A stretch of DNA of 64,000 nucleotides from Pseudomonadota bacterium (GCA_009926615.1 RFOM01000006.1:20177-84176), one strand, 5' to 3'; counted from the stretch's first letter, positions 37,801-46,430 are shown. The notes: a model not told the origin generated them from the letters alone. Program-made: numbers and translations.

Positions 37801-39022
37801 GCGCACCTCCGCTTATTCTGAGCGGAAATTCAACTCTCGCTGACGAATTGACAAGCGTCAGGTTAGGGTCGCCGATGACGACTTCCGGCCTGATCGCCTG
37901 CCAGCCCGTTCCCAAGACGGCACTCGGAAGTGTCCACACCAAACTCCGCGAACCGTCGGCCGCGGCCGCTGATTTGCCGCTGAGTGTGATTCCCAGTTCC
38001 GCTGCTGCGCGTTTGTCATCAGCCGACGACCAGACTTCACTCCTTCCGGAAGGAATAAGCATCGTTTTTAAACGAGGTGAATAAAGCCCGAGGGCATGTG
38101 TTCTGAGCGGCCCCGAAAAACTCATCAGCTTCAGAAAACGCAAACCCGAAGTTGTTCCGGCTGCAGGCAATTCATGAACTTTGCACAGCCCGTCTCCGGA
38201 GGACGCATCCTGCATGCCGAACGTTTGTCCTGTCAGACGATCTGTGAGGACGTGCCGGAATTCGGAAATATTCAAACCTGAAAATTCTCCGGAACCGAAG
38301 CCGACGGCTGCCATGTGAACTGTGGTCTGGCCCGCATTTTCGAGTTTCAGACTCAGCGCGCCGCTTGGCTCGACAACCGAATTGGTTGCACCCGACCATG
38401 TGCGAATGAGCGCGGGAGCGCCTTTTTGACACAACGAATCAGCATCCGAAGCGGTCATGAAATCGGCCTGAAAGAGCGAAACGGCGACGGACAATGGATC
38501 GCCCGTCATTGCATCGACTTCGAACGGTGCGATTTCAAGGATCTGCGGATCGCGCAATTCGGCGGAGCCTTCTTTAAGAATCTGAGTACCGCGGCTTATT
38601 CTGAACGAGAGCCATCTGAAGACACGCTTGATTTTAAAAAGTGCGGGACCTTCGCTGATAAGCCTCTCGGGTGAAGTCAGAATACGATTCAATTCGCTTT
38701 CCGATGTTCCTCCCGTTCCACCCGCTCCGCCAGCTCCTCCCGCGCCCCCTCCGCTTCCTGAAGGGTCCGGTAGAGCACCTGCAGATTCCGAAACTTCCGA
38801 GGCTCCGGAACTTAAAAAGTCGAGCGGTTGTTCCGGCCGAAAAAGCCCGTTGGCCGAAATAGAGTTTGGCGTGTCTGCGGTTGTGGAACCTGTGTCCGCA
38901 ATTTCGACGGATATTTTTACGGGAATATTTTCGCCGCTGCGCACGGGACCCCGCGCACAGCCCGAAATCAGGACCAGCAGCCCGAAAAATTTGAAAAATT
39001 GCTTCAGATTCAAACCTCGCAT
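34892..39022 (-). CDS. Large lipoprotein with Ig-like repeats and FGE-like C-terminal domain
   Basis: 1376 residues from ATG 39022, chosen because it gives a short lipoprotein signal (LKQFFKFFGLLVLISGC); ATG 39040 is an in-frame alternative. A Gly-rich linker (SGSGGGAGGAGGAGG) near residue 100 follows. From about 480 to 1040 there are at least five Ig/cadherin-like units, each starting with a D(N/S/R)xxP pattern (DNTAPSLSI, DSLPPAVTV, DNTGPALNV, DRTIPTISV, DNTPPAPTL). From about 1070 the sequence CPTGFVKVSG, DFCVMKFQA, FDFSGNKWQWV and DVSFRCVFV matches the formylglycine-generating-enzyme/sulfatase-modifying fold, as seen in surface lipoproteins of Bdellovibrio-like bacteria. It is likely a surface adhesin or ligand-binding protein rather than an enzyme. 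Confidence 0.8.
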   Translation of the reverse strand: MRGLNLKQFFKFFGLLVLISGCARGPVRSGENIPVKISVEIADTGSTTADTPNSISANGLFRPEQPLDFLSSGASEVSESAGALPDPSGSGGGAGGAGGAGGTGGTSESELNRILTSPERLISEGPALFKIKRVFRWLSFRISRGTQILKEGSAELRDPQILEIAPFEVDAMTGDPLSVAVSLFQADFMTASDADSLCQKGAPALIRTWSGATNSVVEPSGALSLKLENAGQTTVHMAAVGFGSGEFSGLNISEFRHVLTDRLTGQTFGMQDASSGDGLCKVHELPAAGTTSGLRFLKLMSFSGPLRTHALGLYSPRLKTMLIPSGRSEVWSSADDKRAAAELGITLSGKSAAAADGSRSLVWTLPSAVLGTGWQAIRPEVVIGDPNLTLVNSSARVEFPLRISGGARLNFNAANIIQPAGGPSCSVRFTGSERENNLAVGLEQCQGNGAFLIKLAEGTVVSESGTQSLPVASPEIMIDNTAPSLSIISPPLESFVGSSFQITGACEGGASKVALHSSGMSSIEVDCAEYIPNVYQFLFAVNAAGHNGARDYKITQGDAAGNMNAVQLRVSVDSLPPAVTVSPSVTAMRTSGTVVYTLSATDPPESSGGLIADLSGISLVQSGIAGCSKTVDSSAKTVTVTACTGDGTLSLSLPAGVFRDLTGNQSVSAISAGPVTVDNTGPALNVTSPAPTQWLNSSFSLNGSCEFGGTSVTITTSSYLTAGSTSVTCAAAGTFSTTVSLNAGAPDGTSHSVTLNQSDALGNPASFTRSINLDRTIPTISVSPAGPVYTNTSAKTFTFTGSDSGGSGLATVDVSLINMTVLSGISGCSIARDNSAKTVTVSGCTGNASPAVTINVPAGAVRDAAGNDSVAYPSIVTLNVDNTPPAPTLSPIGTTTVASTTVSQTLTGICNYNDGAVQLTGDVVSQTTSCVSGGSYSFSSFELTAGGGAKNIRVRQTDAAGNTGESGTRTIELHYITPPVINSPSNFTGMGLRPYFSGTCDSATGNVTTLTATIGRKAFLQCVSGQLFGMLSLPFSNTASVTITLTTTHTPSGASVSTNRTFTTDGVTACPTGFVKVSGLGTHITQLGNTYASHGNLRAWLDTGQDFCVMKFQAKESGATSGTIGLNYYSHAPWTDINRTDAMNKCRNLCSSGSCNDAMTLSGVGSLEQSEFRGYRLISNTQWQVIARTILQQDSNWTGGAVGTGTLYQGHTDSVPASALSNGPDNVTEPTAADREFYGTGQISGPQRRVHYLTGSDYIFDFSGNKWQWVSDDRAGGTYPVGLSNPLPTTAGWYELTSAAFSGNFSSVFGSESTYNSAQLTGMAEVPSTLGTAIIRGGYAGFSTSTAIRYGIFATDFSRAPATAYPDVSFRCVFVP

Positions 39023-39159
39023 ATTGCTGACTCTTCCCATCACGGATTCGGAAGAAAACCGGCAAATTCGAGTGGGTTTAGCTAAAATGTTGCAATATCG
39101 GCTGCTTAAGTTTTGACATTCCGGAACGGGACGTTCACCGGCCGGCGAGGGAGCACAAA

Positions 39160-40110
39160 GTGCCCGACTTACAGGACATCTACCGCTTGCAGGCGTTTGT
39201 TGCCGCAGTTGACGAAGGCAGTTTGTCGGCCGCGGTCAAAAGGCTGCACATCACCCAGCCGGCACTCTCGGCACGGCTGAAGCTGCTTGAAGAAGGATTG
39301 GGTTGTCAGCTTCTCGAACGCACGGGCCGCGGCGTGCGTCCGACACCGATGGGTGAACTGGTTTACAGGAATGCCGTCGAAATTCTTGGCCGTATGAAAC
39401 ACCTTTCGCTTGTCGTTAAAAATCATCTGGAGTTGCGCGACGGCTGGATCCATTTGGGCGGCGGCGCCACTGCCGTCATGGGGGTTTTTCCCGATGCCAT
39501 TGCGGCATTCCGCGAATCGTATCCCAACGTGCAGTTCACCCTTCACGAGCAGGATTCCAAGGGGGTGATCGATGCGGTACGCAACGGTGTGATTGACTTG
39601 GGTGTTGTGACTCGCTCGCCGGATGCGCAGCAGGGTGACGATGACGAACTGGCCGGATTGCGGGTTCACGGCGAAATCAGCGATGCTCTTGAGGTGATTG
39701 CCAGTCCGCGTCATCCGCTGGTCAACATGGGACGCATGCTTGAGCAAAGCGGCAAATCACTTTTGCCGATGCACCTCAACAAGCAGCACATGATTTTATT
39801 CGATGAAGGCTCGGCAATTCGCGGAATAATTGATGCTGAATTCAGGCGGCACTATGTTCATCCGCGGATTGTCATGACGTTGCGTTCAACTCAGAGCATG
39901 CTGCGGATGGTCGAAAAAAATATCGGTCTGAGCGTTGTCAGCCGCCTGTCGATGAGGTCTGCAGAAAATGTTCAAACGCTTAAAGTAACAGACCTCGCGA
40001 TGCAGCGCCGGCTGGTTTTTATTTCTGCCGCCGAGCGGACCCTGCCTCCGGCGGCGGACGCGTTTTTGCAGATTTTGCGGAAAAATTCCGAAGTGAGTCC
40101 TGCGCCGTAG
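39160..40110 (+). CDS. LysR-family transcriptional regulator
   Basis: 316 residues from GTG 39160 with GAGGGAG upstream. Residues 5-65 are the winged helix-turn-helix (AFVAAVDEGSLSAAVKRLHI, TQPALSARLKLLE), followed by a periplasmic-binding-like effector domain (LHLGGGATAVMGVFPDAI is close to residue 90). The protein most resembles CysB/CbbR-type regulators in layout. It reads away from the large lipoprotein, across a 137-base gap, and LysR regulators often control a divergent gene; that is inference. Its 3' end overlaps the convergent gene at 40019 by 92 bases. Confidence 0.92.
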   Translation: MPDLQDIYRLQAFVAAVDEGSLSAAVKRLHITQPALSARLKLLEEGLGCQLLERTGRGVRPTPMGELVYRNAVEILGRMKHLSLVVKNHLELRDGWIHLGGGATAVMGVFPDAIAAFRESYPNVQFTLHEQDSKGVIDAVRNGVIDLGVVTRSPDAQQGDDDELAGLRVHGEISDALEVIASPRHPLVNMGRMLEQSGKSLLPMHLNKQHMILFDEGSAIRGIIDAEFRRHYVHPRIVMTLRSTQSMLRMVEKNIGLSVVSRLSMRSAENVQTLKVTDLAMQRRLVFISAAERTLPPAADAFLQILRKNSEVSPAP

Positions 40111-40567
40111 CAATCATTTCGAGCATGTCCAGACGATGTTTCCAAAGCCGCTGGACGCGCACAAGTTCGACTCCTGTTTCAAGCAGCGGGTCGGCAAGCA
40201 ATTCCTCGCTTTCGTCCGTATTCAAAAACTTTCTGTCGGGCGCCGAGTCAGGCATCAGACGCTGAAAAGACTGATTGAGCTGTTTCAGCTGCACGAGTTG
40301 ATCAACCGCTTCGGAAACAAGTGTGTGCAGTTCGTTGCGTCCGTAGTCGCCGAGCAGACGGTGAAGGTCGCGTTCAAGCAGAGGAGGCGGTGCGGAATTG
40401 CGGATGTTTTCGGCCGACGTACTGCTGTCTTTTTTGCCGAGCAGTGATCTGATTGCCTGCGGGCCTGAGGTTCCGGCATCCTTGGAACGGCCTGCGCCTG
40501 CCGCAGAACGGACGTGTCTGAACGTCACTCCGCGAATCCGCTGTCTTGAAAAAAGCCGTCCCGACAT
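40019..40567 (-). CDS. Hypothetical protein, coiled-coil type
   Basis: 182 residues with no known motif. It is hydrophilic and helical, with a basic N-terminus (GRLFSRQRIRGVTFRHVR) and a Leu/Gln-rich middle (LVQLKQLNQSFQRLM). A good GAAGGA site 6 bases before the ATG and a gap of only 11 bases after the DUF4175-like gene argue that it is real. The overlap with the LysR gene end on the other strand lowers confidence. It may work with the DUF4175-like protein. Confidence 0.55.
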   Translation of the reverse strand: MSGRLFSRQRIRGVTFRHVRSAAGAGRSKDAGTSGPQAIRSLLGKKDSSTSAENIRNSAPPPLLERDLHRLLGDYGRNELHTLVSEAVDQLVQLKQLNQSFQRLMPDSAPDRKFLNTDESEELLADPLLETGVELVRVQRLWKHRLDMLEMIATAQDSLRNFSAKSAKTRPPPEAGSARRQK

Positions 40568-40578
40568 TCAGCGTCCTT

Positions 40579-42750
40579 CTATCTTAACCGCGATTCAAGA
40601 TATTGAATCGCAGGCGAGTCGGAAGGTTCACCCGAAGAACGCAGGCGGGCAATTTCATCAAGAATCTGCCGCCGCCATCCCATGTCGAGCTGGCTTTGTG
40701 CGGCCAGTGCTTCCTGCTGGCTCCGGAAACTTTGTCCGTCCTGTTCCTGCTGCGACTGACGTTCGGCTTCCTCTTCGTCCTGAAGAGCTGCGAGTGCCTT
40801 TACAATTCCCTCCTGCGCCTCTTCGATTCCTGCTTCGGTTCTGCGCTGATCACCCGCCTCCGCGCCTTGCCGCGCTTTTTGGTTGCCCCGCTGTGCATCG
40901 CGGGCGGCATCCTGAAATTCGTCCGAAATGTCGGGAAGCGAATCAAGATCCTGCTGGGCATCGCCGAGCTGTTTTTTTGATTTGTCCGGATTGTTGCGCG
41001 CGTTTTGCAGCTGATTGTCGGCCCGTGTGAGTTTTTCACGTGCCTCGCGCATTGCGCGCTGCCTCGCCTGCTGAAGCATGGACAAAACCCCGCCCAAATA
41101 TTTTTGTGCGTGATCGGCCGAAGACTGAGCCTTGTTGACCGATTCTGTTTGCTGTTTTGCCTTGAGCGAGCCTTCAAGATTCTTCAGATTGTCGGGAGTC
41201 TGATCCATTTTCAGTGCATTCAGTGCAGCCTGCCGCTCTTCGAGCGACAATCCCGAATTGGGTTTGTCGATCATGCCGGAAAGTTGTTTTTTCAGGTTCT
41301 TTGCTGCGGCACTCAGTTCGCCTGCATCTTTGCCCAAGGCCTGCAACTGGTCGGGATTCGACCTTTGTATGGAGAGTTTTAAATTTTGGATTCTTGCAAT
41401 CAGGTTTTGAACCTGACTTGCCGTCTGTTCGCGCTTGAGCCGTTCGAGAAGATTTTTGATTTTCTTTTCCGTCTGCTGCGCAGCCGCGTCACGCGGCGCA
41501 TTTATTTTTTCTGCCGAGCGGCCGATTTGTTCGGTCTGACGGGCAGCCGCACTCTGTTGACCCATCTGGCGGGCTGCGGCTTTGGCTTTTTCGATTTCTT
41601 TGTTGAGAGTGTCCTTAAGAGCACCTGCAGGCAAAGATTTGTTCTGCAGGGCCGAGAGCGATTTTTCCAACGCCTGAATCAGATCCTGCCTGAGATTTTC
41701 GTTGGTAATAATTTCGAACTGCAGTTCGGGTGATTCCCCGTAAAGATTTTCTGCGACGGTTTTTGCAACGGCCTTGACGTAAAGAGTATCCTTGGACGTA
41801 AACGGAATTCCGGTCGTGTTGAACGGAATCCGTGTGCCGTCGAATGTTTGCTGGTTGGCATTGGCAAATTCGGCAACCGGTTTCACCATTCTGTAGCCTG
41901 ATTCTGTCCGGATATGCAGTTCGACCGCCGAAAGCGGAATCTTGGAGCGTGCCTTGATGTCAAGTCCGAGCTGGCCTGCACGTTCGCTGCCGGCAGCAGA
42001 TTTTTTGATTTCGACCACCGGTTTGGGTTGGGGAGTGATTTTGATCAGCTGAGTCGAATAAACTTTTGAATTGCGCGCAACAATCAGTTTGACAACATGT
42101 TCCTCGGAAGCGTTCAGCGAGAGCTGTTCCAGAATCGCACGGGCGCTTTGTCCGAAGTTGGAATTTTTGCCGACGCTTTGCAGTTCTTTTTCGGTTTGAT
42201 CGGTCGCAATTGCAATTCCGGCAGACCAGTTGGAATCTGTTTTTCTGTAGTTGAACGACACAGACAAGTAAGCATCGGTGTCCATTTCGGGAGTTTCGCT
42301 CATGTCGCCCTTGAGGCGAAATTCCTGAGCCGGAGTGTCGAGGTAACTGGGAAATTCGATGCGCAGCACCACCTGTTCGGAGCGCAGGTGCTGTTCAAGC
42401 CACGAAATAAAAATCCGGCCCTGCGGCAGAAGCGGAGGAACAACCGCAAGCAACCAGATGAGCAGGATTCCGGCAGCAAACAGCGTTCGTTTGTCGCGCA
42501 GCTTTGCGGCGGTCAGATTTTGTGTCGCCAAATTAAGTGCCAGTCGCTCCCTTCCGAGTTTCCGCTCGGCTTCAAGCGGCAAAAGAACCAGCTGGTTCCA
42601 CGCAACCGCAATCAAAAGTCCGAGCAGTCCGCCGAGCAGGGCGAGATCGCCGCGTCCCGAAACCGACAGGGCGCCGGCAGTCAGCCCGACAAAAAGAGCC
42701 GACCAGAGGAATGTTTTCAGTTTGACTTCAGTTTTGGTTTTTTGAGACAT
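40579..42750 (-). CDS. DUF4175-like membrane protein with long coiled coil
   Basis: 723 residues from ATG 42750; GTG 42762 is in frame. Three hydrophobic helices near the N-terminus (LWSALFVGLTAGALSV; LLGGLLGLLIAVAW; TLFAAGILLIWLLAV) are followed by a beta-rich extracytoplasmic part, then a very Gln/Ala/Lys/Glu-rich coiled coil (residues about 360-700). The end (WRRQILDEIARLRSSG, then YLESRLR) matches the end of DUF4175 proteins. Function is unknown; those proteins are often near MoxR ATPase/vWA genes, none of which is adjacent here. It may be co-transcribed with the exonuclease before it (11-base gap). Confidence 0.7.
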   Translation of the reverse strand: MSQKTKTEVKLKTFLWSALFVGLTAGALSVSGRGDLALLGGLLGLLIAVAWNQLVLLPLEAERKLGRERLALNLATQNLTAAKLRDKRTLFAAGILLIWLLAVVPPLLPQGRIFISWLEQHLRSEQVVLRIEFPSYLDTPAQEFRLKGDMSETPEMDTDAYLSVSFNYRKTDSNWSAGIAIATDQTEKELQSVGKNSNFGQSARAILEQLSLNASEEHVVKLIVARNSKVYSTQLIKITPQPKPVVEIKKSAAGSERAGQLGLDIKARSKIPLSAVELHIRTESGYRMVKPVAEFANANQQTFDGTRIPFNTTGIPFTSKDTLYVKAVAKTVAENLYGESPELQFEIITNENLRQDLIQALEKSLSALQNKSLPAGALKDTLNKEIEKAKAAARQMGQQSAAARQTEQIGRSAEKINAPRDAAAQQTEKKIKNLLERLKREQTASQVQNLIARIQNLKLSIQRSNPDQLQALGKDAGELSAAAKNLKKQLSGMIDKPNSGLSLEERQAALNALKMDQTPDNLKNLEGSLKAKQQTESVNKAQSSADHAQKYLGGVLSMLQQARQRAMREAREKLTRADNQLQNARNNPDKSKKQLGDAQQDLDSLPDISDEFQDAARDAQRGNQKARQGAEAGDQRRTEAGIEEAQEGIVKALAALQDEEEAERQSQQEQDGQSFRSQQEALAAQSQLDMGWRRQILDEIARLRSSGEPSDSPAIQYLESRLR

Positions 42751-42773
42751 GAGCTCAGTCACTCCGTTTGCAA

Positions 42774-43457
42774 TCAGAGCTGTGACATGGGCTCCTGAAA
42801 TGAGTTCAGATCAGCCAGTGTCTGCAGCTCGGGGTGCTCCTTCAGCATGTTCCAGAGAACCGCTGCAGTGACGAGAATATCCCCTATGGAGCGGTGGCGC
42901 GACTCAAACGTCAGATTATAGTGCGCAGCAAGCGCATCAAGGTTCTTGCGCTCGGAATTGACCAAAGCTCTGGCCATTTTGAGAGTGCAGATGACGTGAT
43001 AGTGACAACTCATCCCAAGACGTGCACTTTCATGAAGCATTACGTTGCAGTCAAACTCGGCATTGTGCGCAACCCCCACACATCCGCGCATGAATTCGTG
43101 AAAGTCATAAAAAACGTTTTGCAGCGGCGGTGCGTCGGCCAGCATGGCGTCGTCGATGCCGGTGATTCCGAATGTTTCAGGCGGCAACTTTTGACAGGGG
43201 TTGACCAGCGTTGAAAATCGGCCGATTTCCTTTTGATTTTTGAATTTAATCGCACCGATTTCGATGATTCTGGCTGTTTTGACGTCCAGTCCGGTTGTTT
43301 CAAAGTCGAATATCACAACCGGCAAATCCGACAGCCGTTCGCTGGGTGCAAAGGTGGAGCCGCTGACGCCTCCCATGATTGCCAGCGGAGCCGATTGCCC
43401 CGCCGAACGTCCGTGTATGAGCTGATGAAAAATGCTGTTCGGAAAAGATGTGGCCAT
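42774..43457 (-). CDS. DnaQ-like DEDDh 3'-5' exonuclease
   Basis: 227 residues. The DEDDh set is complete: D51 and E53 in IFDFETTGL, D136 in HNAEFD, and H188 with D193 in HRSIGD. The fold is that of the DNA polymerase III epsilon proofreading subunit or a close exonuclease. It is short of polymerase-binding extensions and has 40 extra N-terminal residues, so it may be an independent exonuclease. An AAGGAAG site precedes the ATG at 9 bases. It precedes the DUF4175-like gene. Confidence 0.9.
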   Translation of the reverse strand: MATSFPNSIFHQLIHGRSAGQSAPLAIMGGVSGSTFAPSERLSDLPVVIFDFETTGLDVKTARIIEIGAIKFKNQKEIGRFSTLVNPCQKLPPETFGITGIDDAMLADAPPLQNVFYDFHEFMRGCVGVAHNAEFDCNVMLHESARLGMSCHYHVICTLKMARALVNSERKNLDALAAHYNLTFESRHRSIGDILVTAAVLWNMLKEHPELQTLADLNSFQEPMSQL

Positions 43458-43551
43458 GCCGGTAGACTTCCTTAGCTCAACGGGTTGCCGGCGTTAATAG
43501 CACGAAAGCGGCAGGACAGAAACCGCGGCGCGGTATCCGCCGACGGCCGGC

Positions 43552-43595
43552 AAAAGAAAAAGCCTCGCCGCGGACTTGCAAAAGTCGGGGAGGCT
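43552..43595 (-). terminator. Rho-independent terminator on the minus strand
   Basis: On the minus strand a GC-rich hairpin (AGCCTCCCC...GGCGAGGCT, with an inner GACTT/AAGTC stem) is followed by TTTTCTTTT. It lies between the amidohydrolase and the exonuclease gene, so it would end minus-strand transcripts from the amidohydrolase. The tRNA gene lies on the other strand between the two. Confidence 0.65.
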
Positions 43596-43617
43596 AATGT
43601 AAACACTGCCGTCGCAG

Positions 43618-43693
43618 GGGCGGTTAGCTCAGTTGGGAGAGCGCAGCAATGGCATTGCTGAGGTCGTCGGTTCGATCCCGATACCGTCCACCA
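43618..43693 (+). tRNA. tRNA-Ala (anticodon GGC)
   Basis: 76 bases fold as a cloverleaf: acceptor GGGCGGT/ACCGTCC (one G-U pair), D stem GCTC/GAGC, anticodon stem CAGCA/TGCTG with loop ATGGCAT (anticodon GGC), T stem GTCGG/CCGAT with TTCGATC loop, discriminator A, and CCA encoded in the gene. It reads GCC and GCU codons. Note that the gene on the minus strand, the amidohydrolase, ends only 13 bases beyond it. Confidence 0.97.
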
Positions 43694-43706
43694 TCCTTTT
43701 TTCAGT

Positions 43707-44819
43707 TCACTTCAAATCGTAAATCCGTCGCGCATTGCCGCTCATAACTGCGGCTGCTTCTTCGTGCGTATAGCCTACGCGGTCCATGCTCCGCAGTGTC
43801 AGCTGAACGTACTGGCCGGTCGCCCCCGGCTGTCCCGATGCGTCGCTTCCGAACAAAATACGGTTGGTCAGATTCATATTTTTCAGCCGGCGCAGTGCAC
43901 CGTCCATAAACAGCCCGTCCTTGTCGTACATCGCCAAACCGAACGCGCTGATCTCCAAATACACGTTGGGATATTTGGCTGCCAGACGGTAAACGTCCTC
44001 GGAGAAATCGACCCCCTCTTTATTGAAGTCGAAGCCCATGTGACCCAGCACGAACGGCACGTCGGGGAATTTGGCAATCGCCCATTCGAGTCCGGACGGA
44101 TCGGCAGACCGCAGGTAGTTGTTGCGTTCGTCGTCGTTCTTGAAGTCCTTCATTTTGCGGATCGGCGAGGTACCGATGTGGTGATACACCGGAACGCCGA
44201 AATCGCGTGCGACCTGATAAACGGATTCAAACTGATTGTCGTCCAGCGGGAGTTCGTTGTGCACAAACGCAAGCTTGATACCCTTCATGAGGCGATGTTT
44301 GAGCGCTGTGCGCAGGTTTGTCAGTTCCTCTTCGGCGGCATCGGGAAATCTGTGAATATTCAGACTGGCCATACCAAAAAAGTAGGAGAGCTCACCGTTC
44401 GGACCGCGATTGCGCAGGTCGTCGAGAATTTTGATGATGGCGTCATTGTCGTACGTTCCCCAAGTGAGCGGGGCATACACAGCCATCAGGCCGCACATGC
44501 TCAGGCCGGCGCTGTAGCAGCTCGGGCGGGTTCCAAAAACCGGAGTGTACGGCTGCAGAACGAGGTTGGCATAAGTGTCCAGACTCCAGTTCTTGATTCC
44601 CATCGGGATCCATTTGGGAAGATTCGAAAGAACAAAACTTTTCCCGAGCGGCCCCATCGTATTCGCATCACCCACATGCTGGTGAATGTCGATGACTTCG
44701 ATTGTCTGAGATCGATATTCCGGCGATTTGAAACCGGCACTGGCCGGGGTGCTTGCTGCTGCTGCAGAGAGTGCGATCAGGGCGGAAAATCGCTGAATCG
44801 TGCGTGTCAGTATTTTCAT
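43707..44819 (-). CDS. Exported amidohydrolase-family protein
   Basis: 370 residues. A signal peptide (IQRFSALIALSAAAASTPAS) precedes a TIM-barrel amidohydrolase_2 fold: IDIHQHVGD gives the metal-binding HxH, KLAFVHNE, VYHHIGTSP and VLGHMGFDF supply further His, and RILFGSDASG the catalytic Asp. The family includes decarboxylases and lactonases; the substrate is unknown. Export is less common in this family. An AGAGGAAC site precedes the ATG. It diverges from the small exported protein at 44928. Confidence 0.85.
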   Translation of the reverse strand: MKILTRTIQRFSALIALSAAAASTPASAGFKSPEYRSQTIEVIDIHQHVGDANTMGPLGKSFVLSNLPKWIPMGIKNWSLDTYANLVLQPYTPVFGTRPSCYSAGLSMCGLMAVYAPLTWGTYDNDAIIKILDDLRNRGPNGELSYFFGMASLNIHRFPDAAEEELTNLRTALKHRLMKGIKLAFVHNELPLDDNQFESVYQVARDFGVPVYHHIGTSPIRKMKDFKNDDERNNYLRSADPSGLEWAIAKFPDVPFVLGHMGFDFNKEGVDFSEDVYRLAAKYPNVYLEISAFGLAMYDKDGLFMDGALRRLKNMNLTNRILFGSDASGQPGATGQYVQLTLRSMDRVGYTHEEAAAVMSGNARRIYDLK

Positions 44820-44927
44820 AGTCCGGCGTTCCTCTTAGAATTTGAATATGTGCTAGGATATGGAACGTACTTCGTCAATTTTTTAAAACGGGCGTCCGCA
44901 CGGGTCCGGCGTGTTCAAGAGGCTGTC

Positions 44928-45527
44928 ATGAGTCAGCGAATTGTTTGGTGTTTTGCGCTTATTTTGGCTGCCTCTCCTGCGGTTTATGCGGCGGCTTCGA
45001 CGGATCTGGATTCCGAAGCCGCCTCGGATATTGACGACCGGTTTTCAACCGACGGATATGCCGGAGTTTATCTCGCGGCGTTGCAAAGTTCCGTGCCGGC
45101 GCTGGGATTGACGGGGTCTATTTACCTTGACGATGATTTGCGCGCAGGTATTGATTTTTGGCGTGGCAGTTCAAAGGCAGTTTTCAGTTCTTTTTCATCG
45201 CAGGGTGCCGGTCTTTGGGTCAGCCGGGAACTCGGTGACCGGTTTTGGATGAAGGGTGGTCTGAACTATTCGCGGCTTGATCGACCGACTGCCCGTGAGC
45301 CGCTTGCCGCATTGTTCGGTTCAAAAACCAAAGTGGACACGAGGCCGTCGCGCACCGACTCCATTGAAGCCAACATCGTTGCCGGACAGCTTTGGACTTT
45401 CAAAACATTCAGTGTGTCTACCGATTATGTGGGATTTTCATGGCCGTTCATGACACTCACCGGCCCCAAGCAGTCGTCTTTGAACCTGACGCTGCTTAAG
45501 GCAGACTTTCTTTACAACATCGAATAA
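44928..45527 (+). CDS. Small exported protein, probable outer-membrane beta-barrel
   Basis: 199 residues from ATG 44928, preceded by AGAGG. Signal peptide SQRIVWCFALILAASPAVYA. The mature part alternates polar and hydrophobic residues (GVYLAALQSSV; RAGIDFWRG; GAGLWVSRELG), typical of a small barrel, though the C-terminus (YNIE) is not aromatic. No family recognised. The frame is open far upstream (388 codons) only because it runs antisense through the amidohydrolase; that stretch is not coding. It ends 10 bases before a convergent gene. Confidence 0.72.
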   Translation: MSQRIVWCFALILAASPAVYAAASTDLDSEAASDIDDRFSTDGYAGVYLAALQSSVPALGLTGSIYLDDDLRAGIDFWRGSSKAVFSSFSSQGAGLWVSRELGDRFWMKGGLNYSRLDRPTAREPLAALFGSKTKVDTRPSRTDSIEANIVAGQLWTFKTFSVSTDYVGFSWPFMTLTGPKQSSLNLTLLKADFLYNIE

Positions 45528-45537
45528 TCGTTTCGGG

Positions 45538-46296
45538 TCAGAGCAAATCCAAAAGATAGGTGGTTTTCATTTGGGTCGTCTTTGCTTCTGTGCCGACATC
45601 AAAAGCAATTGAATCAAAGGACGGCGGGCCGGGGGGCGGCGCAATGCGAGGTTTGCCGTTTTCGGAAAAGGCCAGCCCCTCTTTTGGAATCCCGAGAAAG
45701 TTATAGTTGAGCTGCTTGTCTTTGTTTTCGTCGTGCCATCCGGCAACGGCGTACCTCCCCGAGGGAACGTCTTTCAGAGTAATCGTAAAAGTTCGTTCTG
45801 AGATGCTAAAGCATTCTGCGAAAATTGCTTTTTCCGCCGAATCCGGAAATCCATCGGCGGAAGCAAAAATAGAAAGACAAAAGTTGCCATTGGTGTTGCG
45901 CAGATTATTGACCGCAATTGAAAGCGTTGCCTTTGCGGCAGGAGCCGCGGGTGCAGTGGGAGGGTTTTGAGGCGGTGTCGGCTGAGTTGCGCCGGCGTCA
46001 GGATTGGTGTTCGCGTTGTCGGGTGTGTTTGAAGGAGGTTCTGAGCCGGCAGCAGGAGCGGTTCCTGAACTGGTATTTCCCTGAAGTGCCGGTGGAGTGT
46101 TCGGGCCGGATGCTCCAGCGGTAGAATCTTTTTCTTTGGATGACTCATCGCTTGGCTTCGGCTTGGTTAACGAAATTTCAAGTCGCGGATCTTTGCCCTC
46201 GGTTTGGGCGACATCGTTTCCACAGGAGACCGTAAATGGACATAGTAAGAGGGGGGTGGCCAGTTGCAGGGCAGAGAGTGAAGAGAAGTTCAGCAT
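45538..46296 (-). CDS. DUF2141 lipoprotein
   Basis: 252 residues from ATG 46296, preceded by GGGAGG; a longer in-frame start exists 22 codons upstream. Lipoprotein signal LATPLLLCPFTVSC. A 90-residue Pro/Ala/Asn-rich linker leads to a C-terminal DUF2141 domain: GNFCLSIFASADGFPD, VPSGRYAVAGWHDENKD, and NYNFLGIPKEGLAFS are its typical blocks. Function of DUF2141 is not known; it is a beta-sandwich often found in exported proteins. It converges with the gene at 44928. Confidence 0.85.
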   Translation of the reverse strand: MLNFSSLSALQLATPLLLCPFTVSCGNDVAQTEGKDPRLEISLTKPKPSDESSKEKDSTAGASGPNTPPALQGNTSSGTAPAAGSEPPSNTPDNANTNPDAGATQPTPPQNPPTAPAAPAAKATLSIAVNNLRNTNGNFCLSIFASADGFPDSAEKAIFAECFSISERTFTITLKDVPSGRYAVAGWHDENKDKQLNYNFLGIPKEGLAFSENGKPRIAPPPGPPSFDSIAFDVGTEAKTTQMKTTYLLDLL

Positions 46297-46430
46297 AAGA
46301 AAAGTCGCCTCCCGTGGAGCATCAATTCTGAAAGAAGAACAAAATTGACGACTCACTGCCACACTAACAGCAATATCACGACCGTAAAAGCCAAATCAGG
46401 TTATTCAGCGAACTTTTTCGAATTATTCAT

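Noticed and set aside
43764..44927. A 388-codon plus-strand open frame antisense to the amidohydrolase that runs into the gene at 44928
   Set aside because: The amidohydrolase on the minus strand has a clear family signature and signal peptide. The antisense frame has no recognisable domain, and the real gene has its own start with ribosome site and signal peptide at 44928.
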